A program made the translations under genes and the position numbers. Source: UBA7672 sp044224605 (GTDB lineage Bacteria; Pseudomonadota; Alphaproteobacteria; Caulobacterales; Hyphomonadaceae). Taken from it: 64,000 nucleotides of DNA. Below the pieces are notes generated by a model, which saw only the letters and a program-made list of their open reading frames with translations, searched no databases and was not told the origin of the DNA. The first letter of the stretch is position 1. Each line of letters opens with the position of its first letter. Positions 1-9,223 of this stretch are shown piece after piece. The stretch is from the NCBI GenBank assembly GCA_044224605.1, contig JBGAKC010000025.1, positions 1-64,000 on the forward strand. The letters are read 5' to 3'.

Positions 1-213
1 CCTTCGGGACTTGGCGTACGGGAGGGAGCGATGATCCTGATGCTTGTTGCGTTCATGCCAGAAGGACATGCAGCTGCTGTGGCGCTCTGCGCGAGACTGA
101 TGTCGACCGCCGGGGACGGCGCCGCGGTGGCAATTGGATTTGGAATGGCCAAGGTGCTGGGCCTCGAACGCGCGGCGAATGTGGAAGGCAAGAACGACAC
201 GAATGGCGGCTAG
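1..213 (+). CDS. C-terminal end of a lysylphosphatidylglycerol-synthase-type (UPF0104) membrane protein, cut by window edge
   Basis: The frame is open from base 1 to a stop at 211-213, so the start lies outside the window. The visible residues begin PSGLGVREGAM and continue into two hydrophobic stretches with an SR/AR-L-x-S-T-x-GD pattern. The P-x-GLGVRE-x-(A/G) motif is typical of the last part of the UPF0104 transmembrane domain, which is shared by lipid flippase/MprF-like proteins and often found in polysaccharide loci. The next gene starts inside its 3' end, so the two are probably translated together. The family call rests on about 70 residues and the substrate cannot be inferred. Confidence 0.6.
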   Translation, partial: PSGLGVREGAMILMLVAFMPEGHAAAVALCARLMSTAGDGAAVAIGFGMAKVLGLERAANVEGKNDTNGG

Positions 214-1570
214 ACATCCCCTCGACACAATCGTTCGGAAAGGACAGTGCATGGGCTGCGGCATCTGTGCGGCCACACTTCGCGGGGCGGCCTCTAGCGT
301 CGAGGTGACAATGGTCGCTGACGACAAGCGGGGCCATCCGCGGCCGGATGTTAAGGGCTGGAAGGAAGGTCTGGCCCCGGGTGAGTTTTTGTGCCCCGGC
401 GCAATGATGAACCTTCCCGCCCTCTCACAACAGGAGTTCGGCGCTCAACCAACCGATCCCATAGTGGGCATTGTCCAAGCTACCCGCGCAGTTCAATCGA
501 CCAATGCCGACGATCTTGCGCGCGCCGCTTCAGGCGGCGCAATCCCAGCCATATTGCGTCATCTGTTTGCAAGCGGGGCAATCGAGGTCGCCTATGCCGT
601 GGTGCAGGTACCCGGACAGCGCGAGGGTGTGGGGGTCAGGTTACGGGAGACCGGGCGGATTGTAGAGACTCATGGCTCCTTTTATCACCCGCCAAATTTC
701 GGAGGAGAACTGCCGGCTCTGCTGAACGGTTCGGAGCGCTTCGCCTATGTTGGCCTCCCCTGCCAGGTAGCTGGGCTCCGCATGGCCATGAGCGAGAACC
801 CTGACCTTCGCAAGCGCGCCATCATGGTAATATCGGCCTTTTGCGGCGGCTATAACACCTTTCAGGGCGTTGCTTGGTATCTCAAAGCCTTCGGCATCGA
901 CGGACGCGAGGTGGCTGAAATACGCTATCGCGATGGACCGTGGCCTGGTGCGATCGCTGTGACGATGAAGGACGGCACAGTCAGACGCGCACCCCGCATT
1001 CAAGGCAATTCTAGATGGAAGATCATGCGCTACATGGCCGCCTTTCAGGGCGGTTGGATGCTGAAGCGATGCCGAATTTGCCCTGACCAGATCGGTGATT
1101 TTGCGGACATCTCAGTCGGCGATCCGCACCTGCCACGTTTCCGCAAGCAGATCCAAGAACAGAACGGCGCGGGGTGGTCCGCCATGATAACCCGTACAAG
1201 GCGCGGCGAGGCCCTGATAGCGGCGATGATAGGGACCGGCGCTCTCCTCGAACAGTCATTGTCCCGTGACGAGGTTGTGGCCTCTCAGGGCTACACGCTG
1301 GACAATCGCCGCCAGTCAACCACCTACGCAAAGGTCGAGCGCTGGCTCGGAGGCCAGCCGCCGCAAGTCACGGTTTACGAAGGCCTTCAGAAGTTCCGAC
1401 GTCTCCGGCATTTCATCAACGCGGTTCTCGACCTCGCAAAGCTCAGGCTGCCAAAGAAGGGACCCTTGCTTGTGGTCGCACCCTTCTGGCAGGCGTTCGA
1501 ATATGTCTTCCTGCGCTTCCCGTTGTTGCTCACCGGGGATCGGCTTTCGAAGATGCTGCGAAATCGCTAG
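203..1570 (+). CDS. FrhB-family (coenzyme F420 hydrogenase/dehydrogenase beta subunit-like) Fe-S protein
   Basis: A 455-residue protein. I chose the ATG at 203, which overlaps the upstream stop, because the reading frame further upstream lies inside the previous gene. Near the N-terminus is GQCMGCGICAA, a ferredoxin-like cysteine motif, and further in are FCGGYNT and CRICPDQIGDFADISVGDP, the cysteine and glycine signatures of the FrhB N- and C-terminal domains. In alphaproteobacteria without F420, such proteins sit in polysaccharide clusters beside pyruvyl- and glycosyl-transferases and probably act as flavin/Fe-S oxidoreductases on sugars or lipids. That role is inferred from context here. 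The 3' end overlaps the convergent gene by 4 bases. Confidence 0.8.
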   Translation: MAARHPLDTIVRKGQCMGCGICAATLRGAASSVEVTMVADDKRGHPRPDVKGWKEGLAPGEFLCPGAMMNLPALSQQEFGAQPTDPIVGIVQATRAVQSTNADDLARAASGGAIPAILRHLFASGAIEVAYAVVQVPGQREGVGVRLRETGRIVETHGSFYHPPNFGGELPALLNGSERFAYVGLPCQVAGLRMAMSENPDLRKRAIMVISAFCGGYNTFQGVAWYLKAFGIDGREVAEIRYRDGPWPGAIAVTMKDGTVRRAPRIQGNSRWKIMRYMAAFQGGWMLKRCRICPDQIGDFADISVGDPHLPRFRKQIQEQNGAGWSAMITRTRRGEALIAAMIGTGALLEQSLSRDEVVASQGYTLDNRRQSTTYAKVERWLGGQPPQVTVYEGLQKFRRLRHFINAVLDLAKLRLPKKGPLLVVAPFWQAFEYVFLRFPLLLTGDRLSKMLRNR

Positions 1571-3501
1571 GGGGAGGCGCCGCCTAATGATGGCTGAAAC
1601 ACGTCCCAGTAGCCCAGCTTCCTGTTCGACCCGCCTCCATGGGATGCAGCTTCGGCCACTAACGCTCTTTGGAACGGCGTCGATGGCCACCAATTCGGGT
1701 CTGCATTGGAGAGCGTAACCAAGCCCACGCGGTTAGCCTCCAACAGGTGCAACGCTGACGCCTCGTCAACGGCCGCAAAGAATGCTCGCCCCTCGGGCGT
1801 ATAGAGAAAGATTGGGCGGCGTTTGCAGTAGTAAGCGATAGAGTACCGGTCGGTTAGCCAGACGGCATCCTGCGGAAGCCGATCGGCAATCGCACAAATC
1901 ACTGCGTCGCCGCTCACCACATCGACTGCAGGCTGCGGCGTTTCGTAGAAGTGCCATTTCTGAATGGTTGTATAGGAACCCGCGGCGCCAGCCACGATCA
2001 ACGGTGCAAGTGCAGCCGCTGCCGTCAATCGGCCGGAGAATCTGCGCACAACGGCTTCGAGCGCAAGAACGCCAAAAGCGATGAGCAGGGGGCACAGCAT
2101 GAAAGCGACGTACGGGTAGCGGTCGTTTCCGAGGAATGCCTCCTTTATATCGATGGCGAACATGCGAAGCACGTTGGAAAGCGGTACACTGAAAAACACG
2201 AATAACACGCACGTCACAAAGAGTGCAAAGCGAACAAACACCCCCTCTGTCTTGAACAGGAACACGCTAGCCAGGACGCCAACAAAGGCGACGGCCGTAA
2301 CCAGCGCCGGTGCCAAGCCTTGCGATCCCCATAGCTTCGCCACAGAGTCGACCAAGCTCAAATCAGCGAGCCCAAATGTTCCAGATTTTTTCCAGGCATC
2401 GAGCAAGGGCGTCCCGACGAACTGGAAGTAATTCATTCCGTCGCCCAAAGCGTTGCCCGACGTGAGCAATGCGCGAGCATAGTGTGATAGCGGCAACGCC
2501 GCCATCGCAACACAGACGCCGACCAAGACACCGAGGTCGGCGAGCCGAGCTTTTCGTATCAAAGCAAAGATGAGGAATGCTACGCCCAAAAGGGCGATGA
2601 AATAGAGATTGATGGTATGCCCAGTGATCGCCAGCGCGCCCACTAGCCCAACCGGGACACACATCCTCCACGACCAGCGACGTCGGACGGCCAGCGAATA
2701 AAGCAGCCCCAGCAACACCACGATCGGTATCAGCCGGAATCCGTCGCGCGAAGAGGCTGAGCTGATATACTCAAACGTCGGGAAGAGACCGAATGCAAGC
2801 AGGGTCATTGCGCTTGCCCCTGGCCGACGCGCAAGCCCCGCCAAGGCTCCTAGTGATCCGATAAGTAGAACAACTGTCGCCTGAAAAGCCATGCGTGCTG
2901 CAGCATCGTTGGGATATCCAATCGTGCCGGGCGGCGTCATCAATGCGTTCGCAAGGTAGGCAGAGAACAACTTGGTGTGCGGGTGTGTTGTAGGAAGTCG
3001 CGCTGCAGGATCAGCGGTCGGGTCAAATGCAGCCATTGACCGCGTTTCAGCGATCGCGCGTCCTTCAGACAAGTAGATCAAACCATCATGGCCGATCACG
3101 GGCTGCACCAGGTTGTGCGACAAAACCATCATAAGCGACCCGGCCATCACGCCGACACCGACCCAGGCGAGCGCGGGCCAAATTCTTCGCCCGCCGCGCC
3201 GCAACCCCCGGATCAACTGACGCGAGATCCTCACTAGCGCCATGGGCCATCTGATCAGAACTGCGAAGAGAATTGCGAGCGCGCCGAAGATGGGAACAAG
3301 AAATGAAACCGCTGCCGGTGCGCCCGGCGCCACGGTAGCCACAATCTCGGTCAGGGCCGCAATAAAGAAGGGCGCCAAGGTCCCCGCAAACGCCATCCGG
3401 ACGGGGAGCGGAAGTCGGATGACGGATGAACAGAAGGCTGCCGCAAGTGCAAGCGATCCGGCAACGAACCCCAGGACCCCGGCAAAGACTATCGCGTTCA
3501 T
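1567..3501 (-). CDS. large polytopic inner-membrane protein, function unknown (glycosyltransferase-like layout)
   Basis: 644 residues. About ten or more hydrophobic segments fill residues 1-480, followed by a soluble C-terminal part of about 150 residues. Between the early segments lies an exposed loop containing IGHDGLIYLSEGRA and TTHPHTKLFSAYL. An acidic/His loop after the first helices followed by many helices and a periplasmic tail is the layout of GT-C glycosyltransferases and O-antigen-related membrane proteins. No family-defining motif is clear, so I do not assign an activity. The ATG at 3501 starts a good signal-anchor helix. The gene is convergent with the FrhB gene and lies in the rhamnose locus, which fits a role in surface-glycan assembly. 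Confidence 0.7.
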   Translation of the reverse strand: MNAIVFAGVLGFVAGSLALAAAFCSSVIRLPLPVRMAFAGTLAPFFIAALTEIVATVAPGAPAAVSFLVPIFGALAILFAVLIRWPMALVRISRQLIRGLRRGGRRIWPALAWVGVGVMAGSLMMVLSHNLVQPVIGHDGLIYLSEGRAIAETRSMAAFDPTADPAARLPTTHPHTKLFSAYLANALMTPPGTIGYPNDAAARMAFQATVVLLIGSLGALAGLARRPGASAMTLLAFGLFPTFEYISSASSRDGFRLIPIVVLLGLLYSLAVRRRWSWRMCVPVGLVGALAITGHTINLYFIALLGVAFLIFALIRKARLADLGVLVGVCVAMAALPLSHYARALLTSGNALGDGMNYFQFVGTPLLDAWKKSGTFGLADLSLVDSVAKLWGSQGLAPALVTAVAFVGVLASVFLFKTEGVFVRFALFVTCVLFVFFSVPLSNVLRMFAIDIKEAFLGNDRYPYVAFMLCPLLIAFGVLALEAVVRRFSGRLTAAAALAPLIVAGAAGSYTTIQKWHFYETPQPAVDVVSGDAVICAIADRLPQDAVWLTDRYSIAYYCKRRPIFLYTPEGRAFFAAVDEASALHLLEANRVGLVTLSNADPNWWPSTPFQRALVAEAASHGGGSNRKLGYWDVFQPSLGGASP

Positions 3502-3566
3502 TTCAAACCACCATCGCTAGGACTGTGCCCCAAACAAGACTTTGGCTTCGGACTCACACATCCCCT

Positions 3567-4970
3567 TCAGGATCGGCGAAATGGCAACATGTTAGGCTCA
3601 ATGCAAAGCTCGGAGGTCACCGAAAGGCTTCTCCCGCCTGCGGCATAGTTAGCCTCCATGAAGTAGGCGGTGAACCCAGTGCATGGCCCGGCAATTCCCG
3701 CTCGGAATCTGCCGGACGCATCAGGGACGACTTCGCTGCGCTGAAACGCCCGAGGGCCAACAGCGCCAATTCGAAAGTCTCGCGCGCGCGGATTGTTTGC
3801 CTGCCAGAATCCTACGCGAGCCGGCTTGCTATCGCTTTGAAGGGTGATGAAGCCCTTTTCGCTATGATCAAACTCAAGCTTCGGAAGCGGACCGTTTTGG
3901 GCGATCAGCGTGTGCCAAGCAGCAATTGTTTCGTTCACGTCCGTGTCGGCCGGCGAATGCGGCGAATTAGGCAGGACGCGCAGGAATTTCGGTCCGGGGA
4001 GTTTTGAAAAATAGTGGCGAGTGCTGTCACATGGAAAATAGTCGTCCCCGGACGCAACCACGATCAGCTTCGGAATTGTCATGCGCGGGTGCGCCAGATA
4101 GCTGAACGGGTCCTCGATACCGATCGCCGCTGACAGTTTCGGCCCGGCAATCTCGTCGGGAAGCAGATCTTCATCGACGTAGGGACGTAGTGCCTCGGAA
4201 AAGAACCCCAGCGAGTCCCAGTGGTGTCGTACGCATGCCTGCACGTTCACGATGTTGATGACGACAGGTATGATCGCAGCCACACGAGGATCGGCGAGTC
4301 CAACGAGCCACGCCGCCCACCCTCTCTTGGAGCTTCCGGAGACCACAAATCTCTCTGCGAGGTTCTTCTCTGACTCATATCTGCTGAGGCATTCCTGCAC
4401 CGCCGTCATGGCGGCAACCGCGCTCCTGACCATCGGATAGCGGGGCAAGGTGCGATCATCTCCGGAGAACCGGGACAACAGGCGAGCGATGAGGGCATCT
4501 TCGGCCAGAAGGCGGCCCGCTCCCTCCTCCGTTCGAAGGGGCTGATTTGGAACCTGCCAGAGCTCCGCGACGACAGTCCCTGATGTGAGCGCCAGACTGA
4601 GAAACCGCTCGTTGGGTCCTGCGGGCGGCAGATCGTGAATGAGGCCGCCGCCGATGTGCAGGAACGCAGTCTTGCTCGAGGCTGACTTCGGCACGGTAAT
4701 CGTGAGCCAGTGTTTCCACAGCATGCTCTTCTGCGTGTTCGGATCAACCCAGGTCTGCGATACAAGCTCGAGCACCCAGCCATGATACCGGTCGCTCGAG
4801 AACGTCCTTGCGACGCTCCAGCGGAAGCTGGGATCCAACCCGGCCCAATGGTCTAGTGATTGACCAGTCATCACGGTTTCCAGAGCCTGAGTTAGCGCTT
4901 TTCCCCCGACATCGTCACCCCTGTCGCCCCTGCCTCCCTGGCGACCGTCCTGTCTTGCTTTGGCCGGCAA
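3567..4970 (-). CDS. PhoPQ-activated pathogenicity-related (PqaA) family alpha/beta-hydrolase-like protein
   Basis: The reading frame is 467 codons from a TTG at 4970. An ATG at 4871 (codon 34) is an equally likely start, since the first 33 residues are low-complexity and hydrophilic. Family landmarks are LDHWAGLDPSFRW near the N-terminus, KHWLTITVPK, LHIGGGLIHD, then FVVSGSSKRGWAAWL with the G-x-S-K-RGW nucleophile-elbow-like motif and DPRVAAIIPVVI. These match the PqaA family, which is induced by PhoPQ in Salmonella and has no settled biochemical role. Family members usually carry a signal peptide and none is visible here. It is divergent from rmlA and shares a short intergenic region with it. 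Confidence 0.8.
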   Translation of the reverse strand: MPAKARQDGRQGGRGDRGDDVGGKALTQALETVMTGQSLDHWAGLDPSFRWSVARTFSSDRYHGWVLELVSQTWVDPNTQKSMLWKHWLTITVPKSASSKTAFLHIGGGLIHDLPPAGPNERFLSLALTSGTVVAELWQVPNQPLRTEEGAGRLLAEDALIARLLSRFSGDDRTLPRYPMVRSAVAAMTAVQECLSRYESEKNLAERFVVSGSSKRGWAAWLVGLADPRVAAIIPVVINIVNVQACVRHHWDSLGFFSEALRPYVDEDLLPDEIAGPKLSAAIGIEDPFSYLAHPRMTIPKLIVVASGDDYFPCDSTRHYFSKLPGPKFLRVLPNSPHSPADTDVNETIAAWHTLIAQNGPLPKLEFDHSEKGFITLQSDSKPARVGFWQANNPRARDFRIGAVGPRAFQRSEVVPDASGRFRAGIAGPCTGFTAYFMEANYAAGGRSLSVTSELCIEPNMLPFRRS

Positions 4971-5009
4971 CCTGGGTCACTCACATGCTTGCTGGTTTGG
5001 AGAGACTAG

Positions 5010-5903
5010 GTGCCTCGCAAGGGAATCGTTCTGGCTGGGGGAACTGGGACGCGCCTTCATCCCATTACGCAAGGGACGGTCAAGCAGCTCCTGCCCATCT
5101 ACGACAAGCCGCTTATCTATCATCCGCTATCCGTCCTGATGCTGGCGGGGATCCGCGACGTGCTGATGATCACCACCCCGCGTGATGCACGCGCCTTCTC
5201 GGAGCTCCTGGGCGACGGATCGCAGTTCGGCATTAATATTCACTACGCGCAGCAGCCAAGTCCGGACGGGCTGGCGCAGGCTTTTATCATTGGCCGCGAG
5301 TTCGTGGGCCGAGACCCCAGCTGCCTGATCCTTGGCGACAACCTGTTCTTCGGTCACGGGCTCGAGGAACACCTCTCGACCGCTAACGCTTCGACGTCGG
5401 GAGCAAGTGTCTTCACCTATCACGTCCGCGATCCGGAGCGTTACGGCGTGGTCGAGTTCAACGCCTTCGGAAAGCCGGTGAGACTTCACGAGAAACCCAA
5501 GGCCTTCAAATCGAACTACGCAATCACCGGCCTCTACTTCTACGACAACCAGGTCCTCGATATTGCCGCATCGATCAAGCCATCGGCGCGCAGCGAGCTC
5601 GAGATCACGGACGTCAATCAGGCCTATCTCGACATGGGCCAGCTCGATTGCATCCGTCTCGGGCGCGGCTTCTCCTGGCTGGACGCCGGAACCCCGGACA
5701 GCCTTCTTGAAGCTGCCCAGTTCGTTCAGACAATAGAGAAACGCCAGGGCCTGCGCATCGCCTGTCTCGAGGAAATCGCCTTCCGCAAGGGTTTCATCGG
5801 CCTCGAACAACTCGACCGGATGGCGAAGGGGCTCGCCAAGAGCGAGTATGGCCAGTACCTCCTCCGGATTGTTGCGGAAGCTTCCGGTGCGTCTGGCGCC
5901 TGA
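5010..5903 (+). CDS. rmlA: glucose-1-phosphate thymidylyltransferase
   Basis: 297 residues, the usual RmlA length. It starts at a GTG with GGAGAG 7-10 bases upstream. LAGGTGTRLHPIT (about residues 7-19) is the nucleotide-binding loop, and LPIYDKPLIYHPLSVLM, LGDNLFFGHGLEEHL and FSWLDAGTPDSLLEA are highly conserved RmlA segments. It joins glucose-1-phosphate and dTTP to give dTDP-glucose, the first step to dTDP-L-rhamnose. It is the first gene of rmlA-rmlC-rmlB, with rmlC starting 22 bases after its stop. Confidence 0.97.
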   Translation: MPRKGIVLAGGTGTRLHPITQGTVKQLLPIYDKPLIYHPLSVLMLAGIRDVLMITTPRDARAFSELLGDGSQFGINIHYAQQPSPDGLAQAFIIGREFVGRDPSCLILGDNLFFGHGLEEHLSTANASTSGASVFTYHVRDPERYGVVEFNAFGKPVRLHEKPKAFKSNYAITGLYFYDNQVLDIAASIKPSARSELEITDVNQAYLDMGQLDCIRLGRGFSWLDAGTPDSLLEAAQFVQTIEKRQGLRIACLEEIAFRKGFIGLEQLDRMAKGLAKSEYGQYLLRIVAEASGASGA

Positions 5904-5925
5904 CTGCCGCACGATCGAGGACGGT

Positions 5926-6495
5926 ATGTTTGAGAGACTGGAGATCCCGGACGTCTTCGTCTTCACGCCGAAGCGCTTCAGCGACGATCGCGGCTTCTTT
6001 GTCGAGACCTACACGCGCCGGCTGATGGAGCCGATGACCGGGCCGCTCGACTGGGTGCAGGACAATCATTCCCGCTCAACCTCCAGAGCCACGCTGCGCG
6101 GGCTGCACTTCCAGCTCCCGCCCTTCGCGCAGGACAAGCTGGTGCGTTGTGTACGCGGCAGCATCCTCGATGTCGCGGTCGATATCCGTCATGGCTCACC
6201 CACCTTTGGCCGGCATGTGTCGACGACACTGACAGAGGCCGGAGGCGAGCAGGTCTTCGTACCGAAGGGTTTCGCGCACGGCTATGTCACGCTCGAGGAA
6301 GGCTGTGAGGTCATCTACAAGGTTACCAGCTACTACAGCGCTCCTCACGACCGGGGCGTCAGATGGAATGACCCAGCGCTTGGCATCAACTGGGGGATCG
6401 CGGAAAAGGACATTACGCTGTCGCCCAAGGATGCCGTCCTTCCGATCCTGGCCGATCTGCCGGCGCACTTTCGATATGGCGAACAGGCGGAGTAG
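5926..6495 (+). CDS. rmlC: dTDP-4-dehydrorhamnose 3,5-epimerase
   Basis: 189 residues from the ATG at 5926, which has GAGG just upstream. An earlier in-frame start would overlap rmlA and exceed the family length. Cupin-fold motifs are clear: FFVETYTRR, DWVQDNHSRS (catalytic His), LRGLHFQ, KLVRCVRGSILDVAVDIR and FVPKGFAHGYVTL. It epimerises dTDP-4-keto-6-deoxyglucose at C3 and C5, between RmlB and RmlD. The rmlA-C-B order is less common than B-D-A-C, and rmlD is set apart downstream. Confidence 0.97.
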   Translation: MFERLEIPDVFVFTPKRFSDDRGFFVETYTRRLMEPMTGPLDWVQDNHSRSTSRATLRGLHFQLPPFAQDKLVRCVRGSILDVAVDIRHGSPTFGRHVSTTLTEAGGEQVFVPKGFAHGYVTLEEGCEVIYKVTSYYSAPHDRGVRWNDPALGINWGIAEKDITLSPKDAVLPILADLPAHFRYGEQAE

Positions 6496-6501
6496 TCGCC
6501 C

Positions 6502-7545
6502 ATGCGCATGATCGTCACAGGCGGGGCAGGCTTCATAGGCTCGGCGCTTGCGCGTCTTGCTGTCGCCCAGGACCACGATGTCCTTGTGCTCGACAAGCTG
6601 ACCTATGCCGGTCACCGCTCATCGCTGCGCGACATCGAAAGCAGTCCGCGTTTTTCCTTCCATCAGGCCGACATCTGCGATGATCAGGCAATGGCGGCAG
6701 CCCTCGGCGGGTTTGAACCCGACGCCGTCCTTCACCTCGCCGCAGAGAGCCATGTTGATCGCTCCATCACCGGCGCCGCGGACTTTATTGAAACGAACAT
6801 TGTTGGAACCTTCCGCCTTCTGCAGGTTGTTCGTGGCTACTGGGAGAACCTCCCGGCCAACCGCAGGGACGCCTTCCGCTTCCTCCATGTCTCAACCGAC
6901 GAGGTCTACGGTTCGCTCGGTCCAACCGGCCTCTTTGAAGAGACGACCGCCTACGATCCGCGCTCGCCCTATTCCGCCAGCAAGGCGGCGTCAGACCATC
7001 TCGCAAGCGCCTGGCATCACACCTATGGCCTGCCCGTCCTGATCTCGAACTGCTCGAACAATTACGGACCCTATCACCTGCCGGAAAAACTCATCCCGCT
7101 GATGATCCTCAACGGGCTCGAGGCAAAGAGCCTGCCTGTCTATGGCGATGGTTCGAACATTCGAGACTGGCTCTATGTTGATGACCATGCACGGGCTTTG
7201 ATTCGCATTGTCGAGCAAGGCCGCCCGGGCGAGACCTACAATGTCGGCGGTCGCAACGAACGCACCAATCTCGCTGTGGTCGAGCGCATTTGCGACCTGC
7301 TCGACAAGCACGCACCATCACACGCGTCTCACCGCAGGCTCATCACGTTCGTGGAAGACCGTCCCGGCCACGATCATCGCTACGCGATCAACGCTGCCAA
7401 GCTGGAAAGCGAACTCGGCTGGCGCGCGCAGGAGAACTTCGACACCGGCATTGAACGCACGCTGCTCTGGTATCTCGCCAACGACTGGTGGTGGAGACCG
7501 CTGCGCGAGGCCGGTCACGGCGCGGCGCGGCTCGGCCTGCTCTAG
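6502..7545 (+). CDS. rmlB: dTDP-glucose 4,6-dehydratase
   Basis: 347 residues, of the extended short-chain dehydrogenase fold. GGAGFIGS (residues 7-14) binds NAD. HLAAESHVDRSI, STDEVYG and YSASK (Tyr157, Lys161) are the dehydratase active-site motifs, and NCSNNYGPYHLPEKLIPLMI is the standard substrate-site block. The start is 6 bases after the rmlC stop with GGAG upstream (a second ATG lies two codons later), so it is cotranscribed with rmlC. It makes dTDP-4-keto-6-deoxyglucose. The reading frame is complete and normal in length. Confidence 0.97.
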   Translation: MRMIVTGGAGFIGSALARLAVAQDHDVLVLDKLTYAGHRSSLRDIESSPRFSFHQADICDDQAMAAALGGFEPDAVLHLAAESHVDRSITGAADFIETNIVGTFRLLQVVRGYWENLPANRRDAFRFLHVSTDEVYGSLGPTGLFEETTAYDPRSPYSASKAASDHLASAWHHTYGLPVLISNCSNNYGPYHLPEKLIPLMILNGLEAKSLPVYGDGSNIRDWLYVDDHARALIRIVEQGRPGETYNVGGRNERTNLAVVERICDLLDKHAPSHASHRRLITFVEDRPGHDHRYAINAAKLESELGWRAQENFDTGIERTLLWYLANDWWWRPLREAGHGAARLGLL

Positions 7546-8262
7546 AAAAGCAGCCCAAACGTACATTCCGATTCGTCAGCGCAATTGGTTAGGGCAGCCG
7601 ATTCTGAGCTCCGTGTTTGCATTCCGAAATGACCCCGGGTTTACCCTGATCAAATGATCAACATGCGTGAGCCGTCCGGCTTTTGGCGTGTGTCTCCGCG
7701 ACGACAAGGGGCAAGTTATTTAGGGTTGGCCTGATTTCCGACCCCTAAGGGGTTGCCGTCCCTCCCGAAGTTGGATTCCTGTCATCCTGAATTTCTATGG
7801 TTGGGACCTACGAGGCATTGCAATGTCGAAGCGCCGGTTGAAGACGGACGGGAGGGGTTTGCTTTTCCCCAGCAATTCGCTTGTCGGTGACGTTGCTGCG
7901 GATCCCGACGGGATTGCGTTCTGTGCTGTGCAGACGCCCACGAAGGACACATCGCTGCGCGGCATAGCTGCGTTCCGACACAATCTGCGAGCGACCCCGC
8001 TCAGGCTTGAAAGCCTTGTGGGCTGGATTGCGGCAACGGTGTTTCTGGTACTGGCCGTGCAGATCTTCGGGTAGCGATCGCAAATCGTTACTGCTCCGGG
8101 CCGATTAGCGAGACCGCTGACCAAGAGCCGAACAAGCTCAAGTTCGCTCGATATGCCGATTGCAGCGGAGCGCATTGCCAGAGGACCCCAGGCGATCTGA
8201 AACCTGTCGACGTCCACGCATCGGACGGCGTAAGAATGTCTTGACCGGCAGGGACACACGGC
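7546..8262. other. 717-base gap between rmlB and rmlD with one possible small gene
   Basis: This stretch separates rmlD from rmlA-C-B. It holds a possible 83-codon gene (listed separately), two TGATCA palindromes six bases apart near 7648-7662, and a small ACCCC-TAA-GGGGT stem near 7740. No tRNA, insertion sequence or recognisable gene remnant was seen. The base composition is a little lower in GC than the flanking rml genes. It may mark a place where an earlier gene was lost or the operon was rearranged. Confidence 0.4.
7823..8074 (+). CDS. possible small membrane-anchored protein, unknown function
   Basis: 83 codons with GAGG 9-12 bases before the ATG. The first 60 residues are basic and polar. 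The last 20 or so (LVGWIAATVFLVLAVQIFG) form one convincing transmembrane helix ending at the C-terminus, a tail-anchored layout. No family is recognised. It could instead be the remnant of the last helix of a lost membrane protein such as a polysaccharide export component. The support is only the open frame, the ribosome binding site and the clean helix. Confidence 0.35.
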   Translation: MSKRRLKTDGRGLLFPSNSLVGDVAADPDGIAFCAVQTPTKDTSLRGIAAFRHNLRATPLRLESLVGWIAATVFLVLAVQIFG

Positions 8263-9159
8263 ATGAAGGCGCTTGTCATCGGCGGAACCAGCGGTCAGGT
8301 CGCGCGTGCGCTCGCCGACCTCGATGATCCGGAGTTCAGGATCGAAGTCGTCGGCCGTCCAAGGGCGGATCTTGTGAGCCCGGACACGCTGCGCACGACC
8401 GTCATCACCTCACGCCCTGACGTGGTGATCAATTGCGGGGCCTACACCGCCGTCGACCAGGCCGAAAGCGAGCCTGCCATTGCACACGCCGTCAACGCGG
8501 AGGGACCCGCAGCCCTTGCCGCCGCCTGCCTCGCCGCCGGCGCGCCGCTCGTCCACATCTCGACGGACTATGTCTTCAACGGCGCCAAGACCACGCCCTA
8601 TGTCGAAACCGATCCCACAAATCCGCAGACAGTATACGGCGCCAGCAAGCTCGCTGGAGAGGCCGCCATTGCCGCATCCGGCGTGCACCATGTCATCCTC
8701 CGCACCTCCTGGGTCCACGCCCCGCAGGGCAAGAATTTCGTGCGCACCATGCTGCGACTGGCCGGCTCACGCGATCATATCAACGTTGTCGCCGATCAGA
8801 TCGGCCGCCCGACCTACGCGCTCCATCTTGCGATCGCGCTGCGCGATGTGGCGGCCCGGCTTATCCTCGACCCGCTTGCACCCACGGGCGTCTTTCACCT
8901 GTCAGGATCAGGCGATCCGTGTTCGTGGCGGCAGTTTGCGGAGTTCATCTTTTCAGCGTCCCAGGTGCGCGGCGGACCCACCGCTATTGCCGACCCGATC
9001 CCCACCTCCGGCTATCCAACACCGGCAAAACGCCCGGCCAATTCAGTTCTCGACTGCACCCGGATCGCGGAGGCCTATGGCCTTGTGATGCCGGGTTGGC
9101 GACAGGGTGTTGAAGAATGCGTCGAAGAGATCGCCGCAGGTGGCTGGCGGCTCGACTGA
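8263..9159 (+). CDS. rmlD: dTDP-4-dehydrorhamnose reductase
   Basis: 298 residues, normal length. GGTSGQVARAL near the N-terminus is the dinucleotide loop. DVVINCGAYTAVDQAE, LVHISTDYVFNGAK and VYGASKLAGE (Tyr and Lys catalytic pair) are diagnostic of RmlD, and LRTSWVHAPQGKNFVRTML and QIGRPTYA are conserved downstream. It reduces the last intermediate to dTDP-L-rhamnose. It completes the rml pathway but lies 717 bases from rmlB. A diverged copy of its last 40 codons occurs about 1.2 kb downstream. Confidence 0.96.
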   Translation: MKALVIGGTSGQVARALADLDDPEFRIEVVGRPRADLVSPDTLRTTVITSRPDVVINCGAYTAVDQAESEPAIAHAVNAEGPAALAAACLAAGAPLVHISTDYVFNGAKTTPYVETDPTNPQTVYGASKLAGEAAIAASGVHHVILRTSWVHAPQGKNFVRTMLRLAGSRDHINVVADQIGRPTYALHLAIALRDVAARLILDPLAPTGVFHLSGSGDPCSWRQFAEFIFSASQVRGGPTAIADPIPTSGYPTPAKRPANSVLDCTRIAEAYGLVMPGWRQGVEECVEEIAAGGWRLD

Positions 9160-9223
9160 TCCTGTCCGGGAGTGGAGGAGACAGGCGCGATGACACGCTA
9201 CCGCTCTTGGGCGCCAGCCCGGC

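Noticed and set aside
7566..7605. A tRNA D-arm-like stretch (GCGCAATTGGTTAGGGCA); a similar GCGCAATTGGTT occurs near 19493
   Set aside because: No acceptor, anticodon or T-arm partner could be folded at either place.
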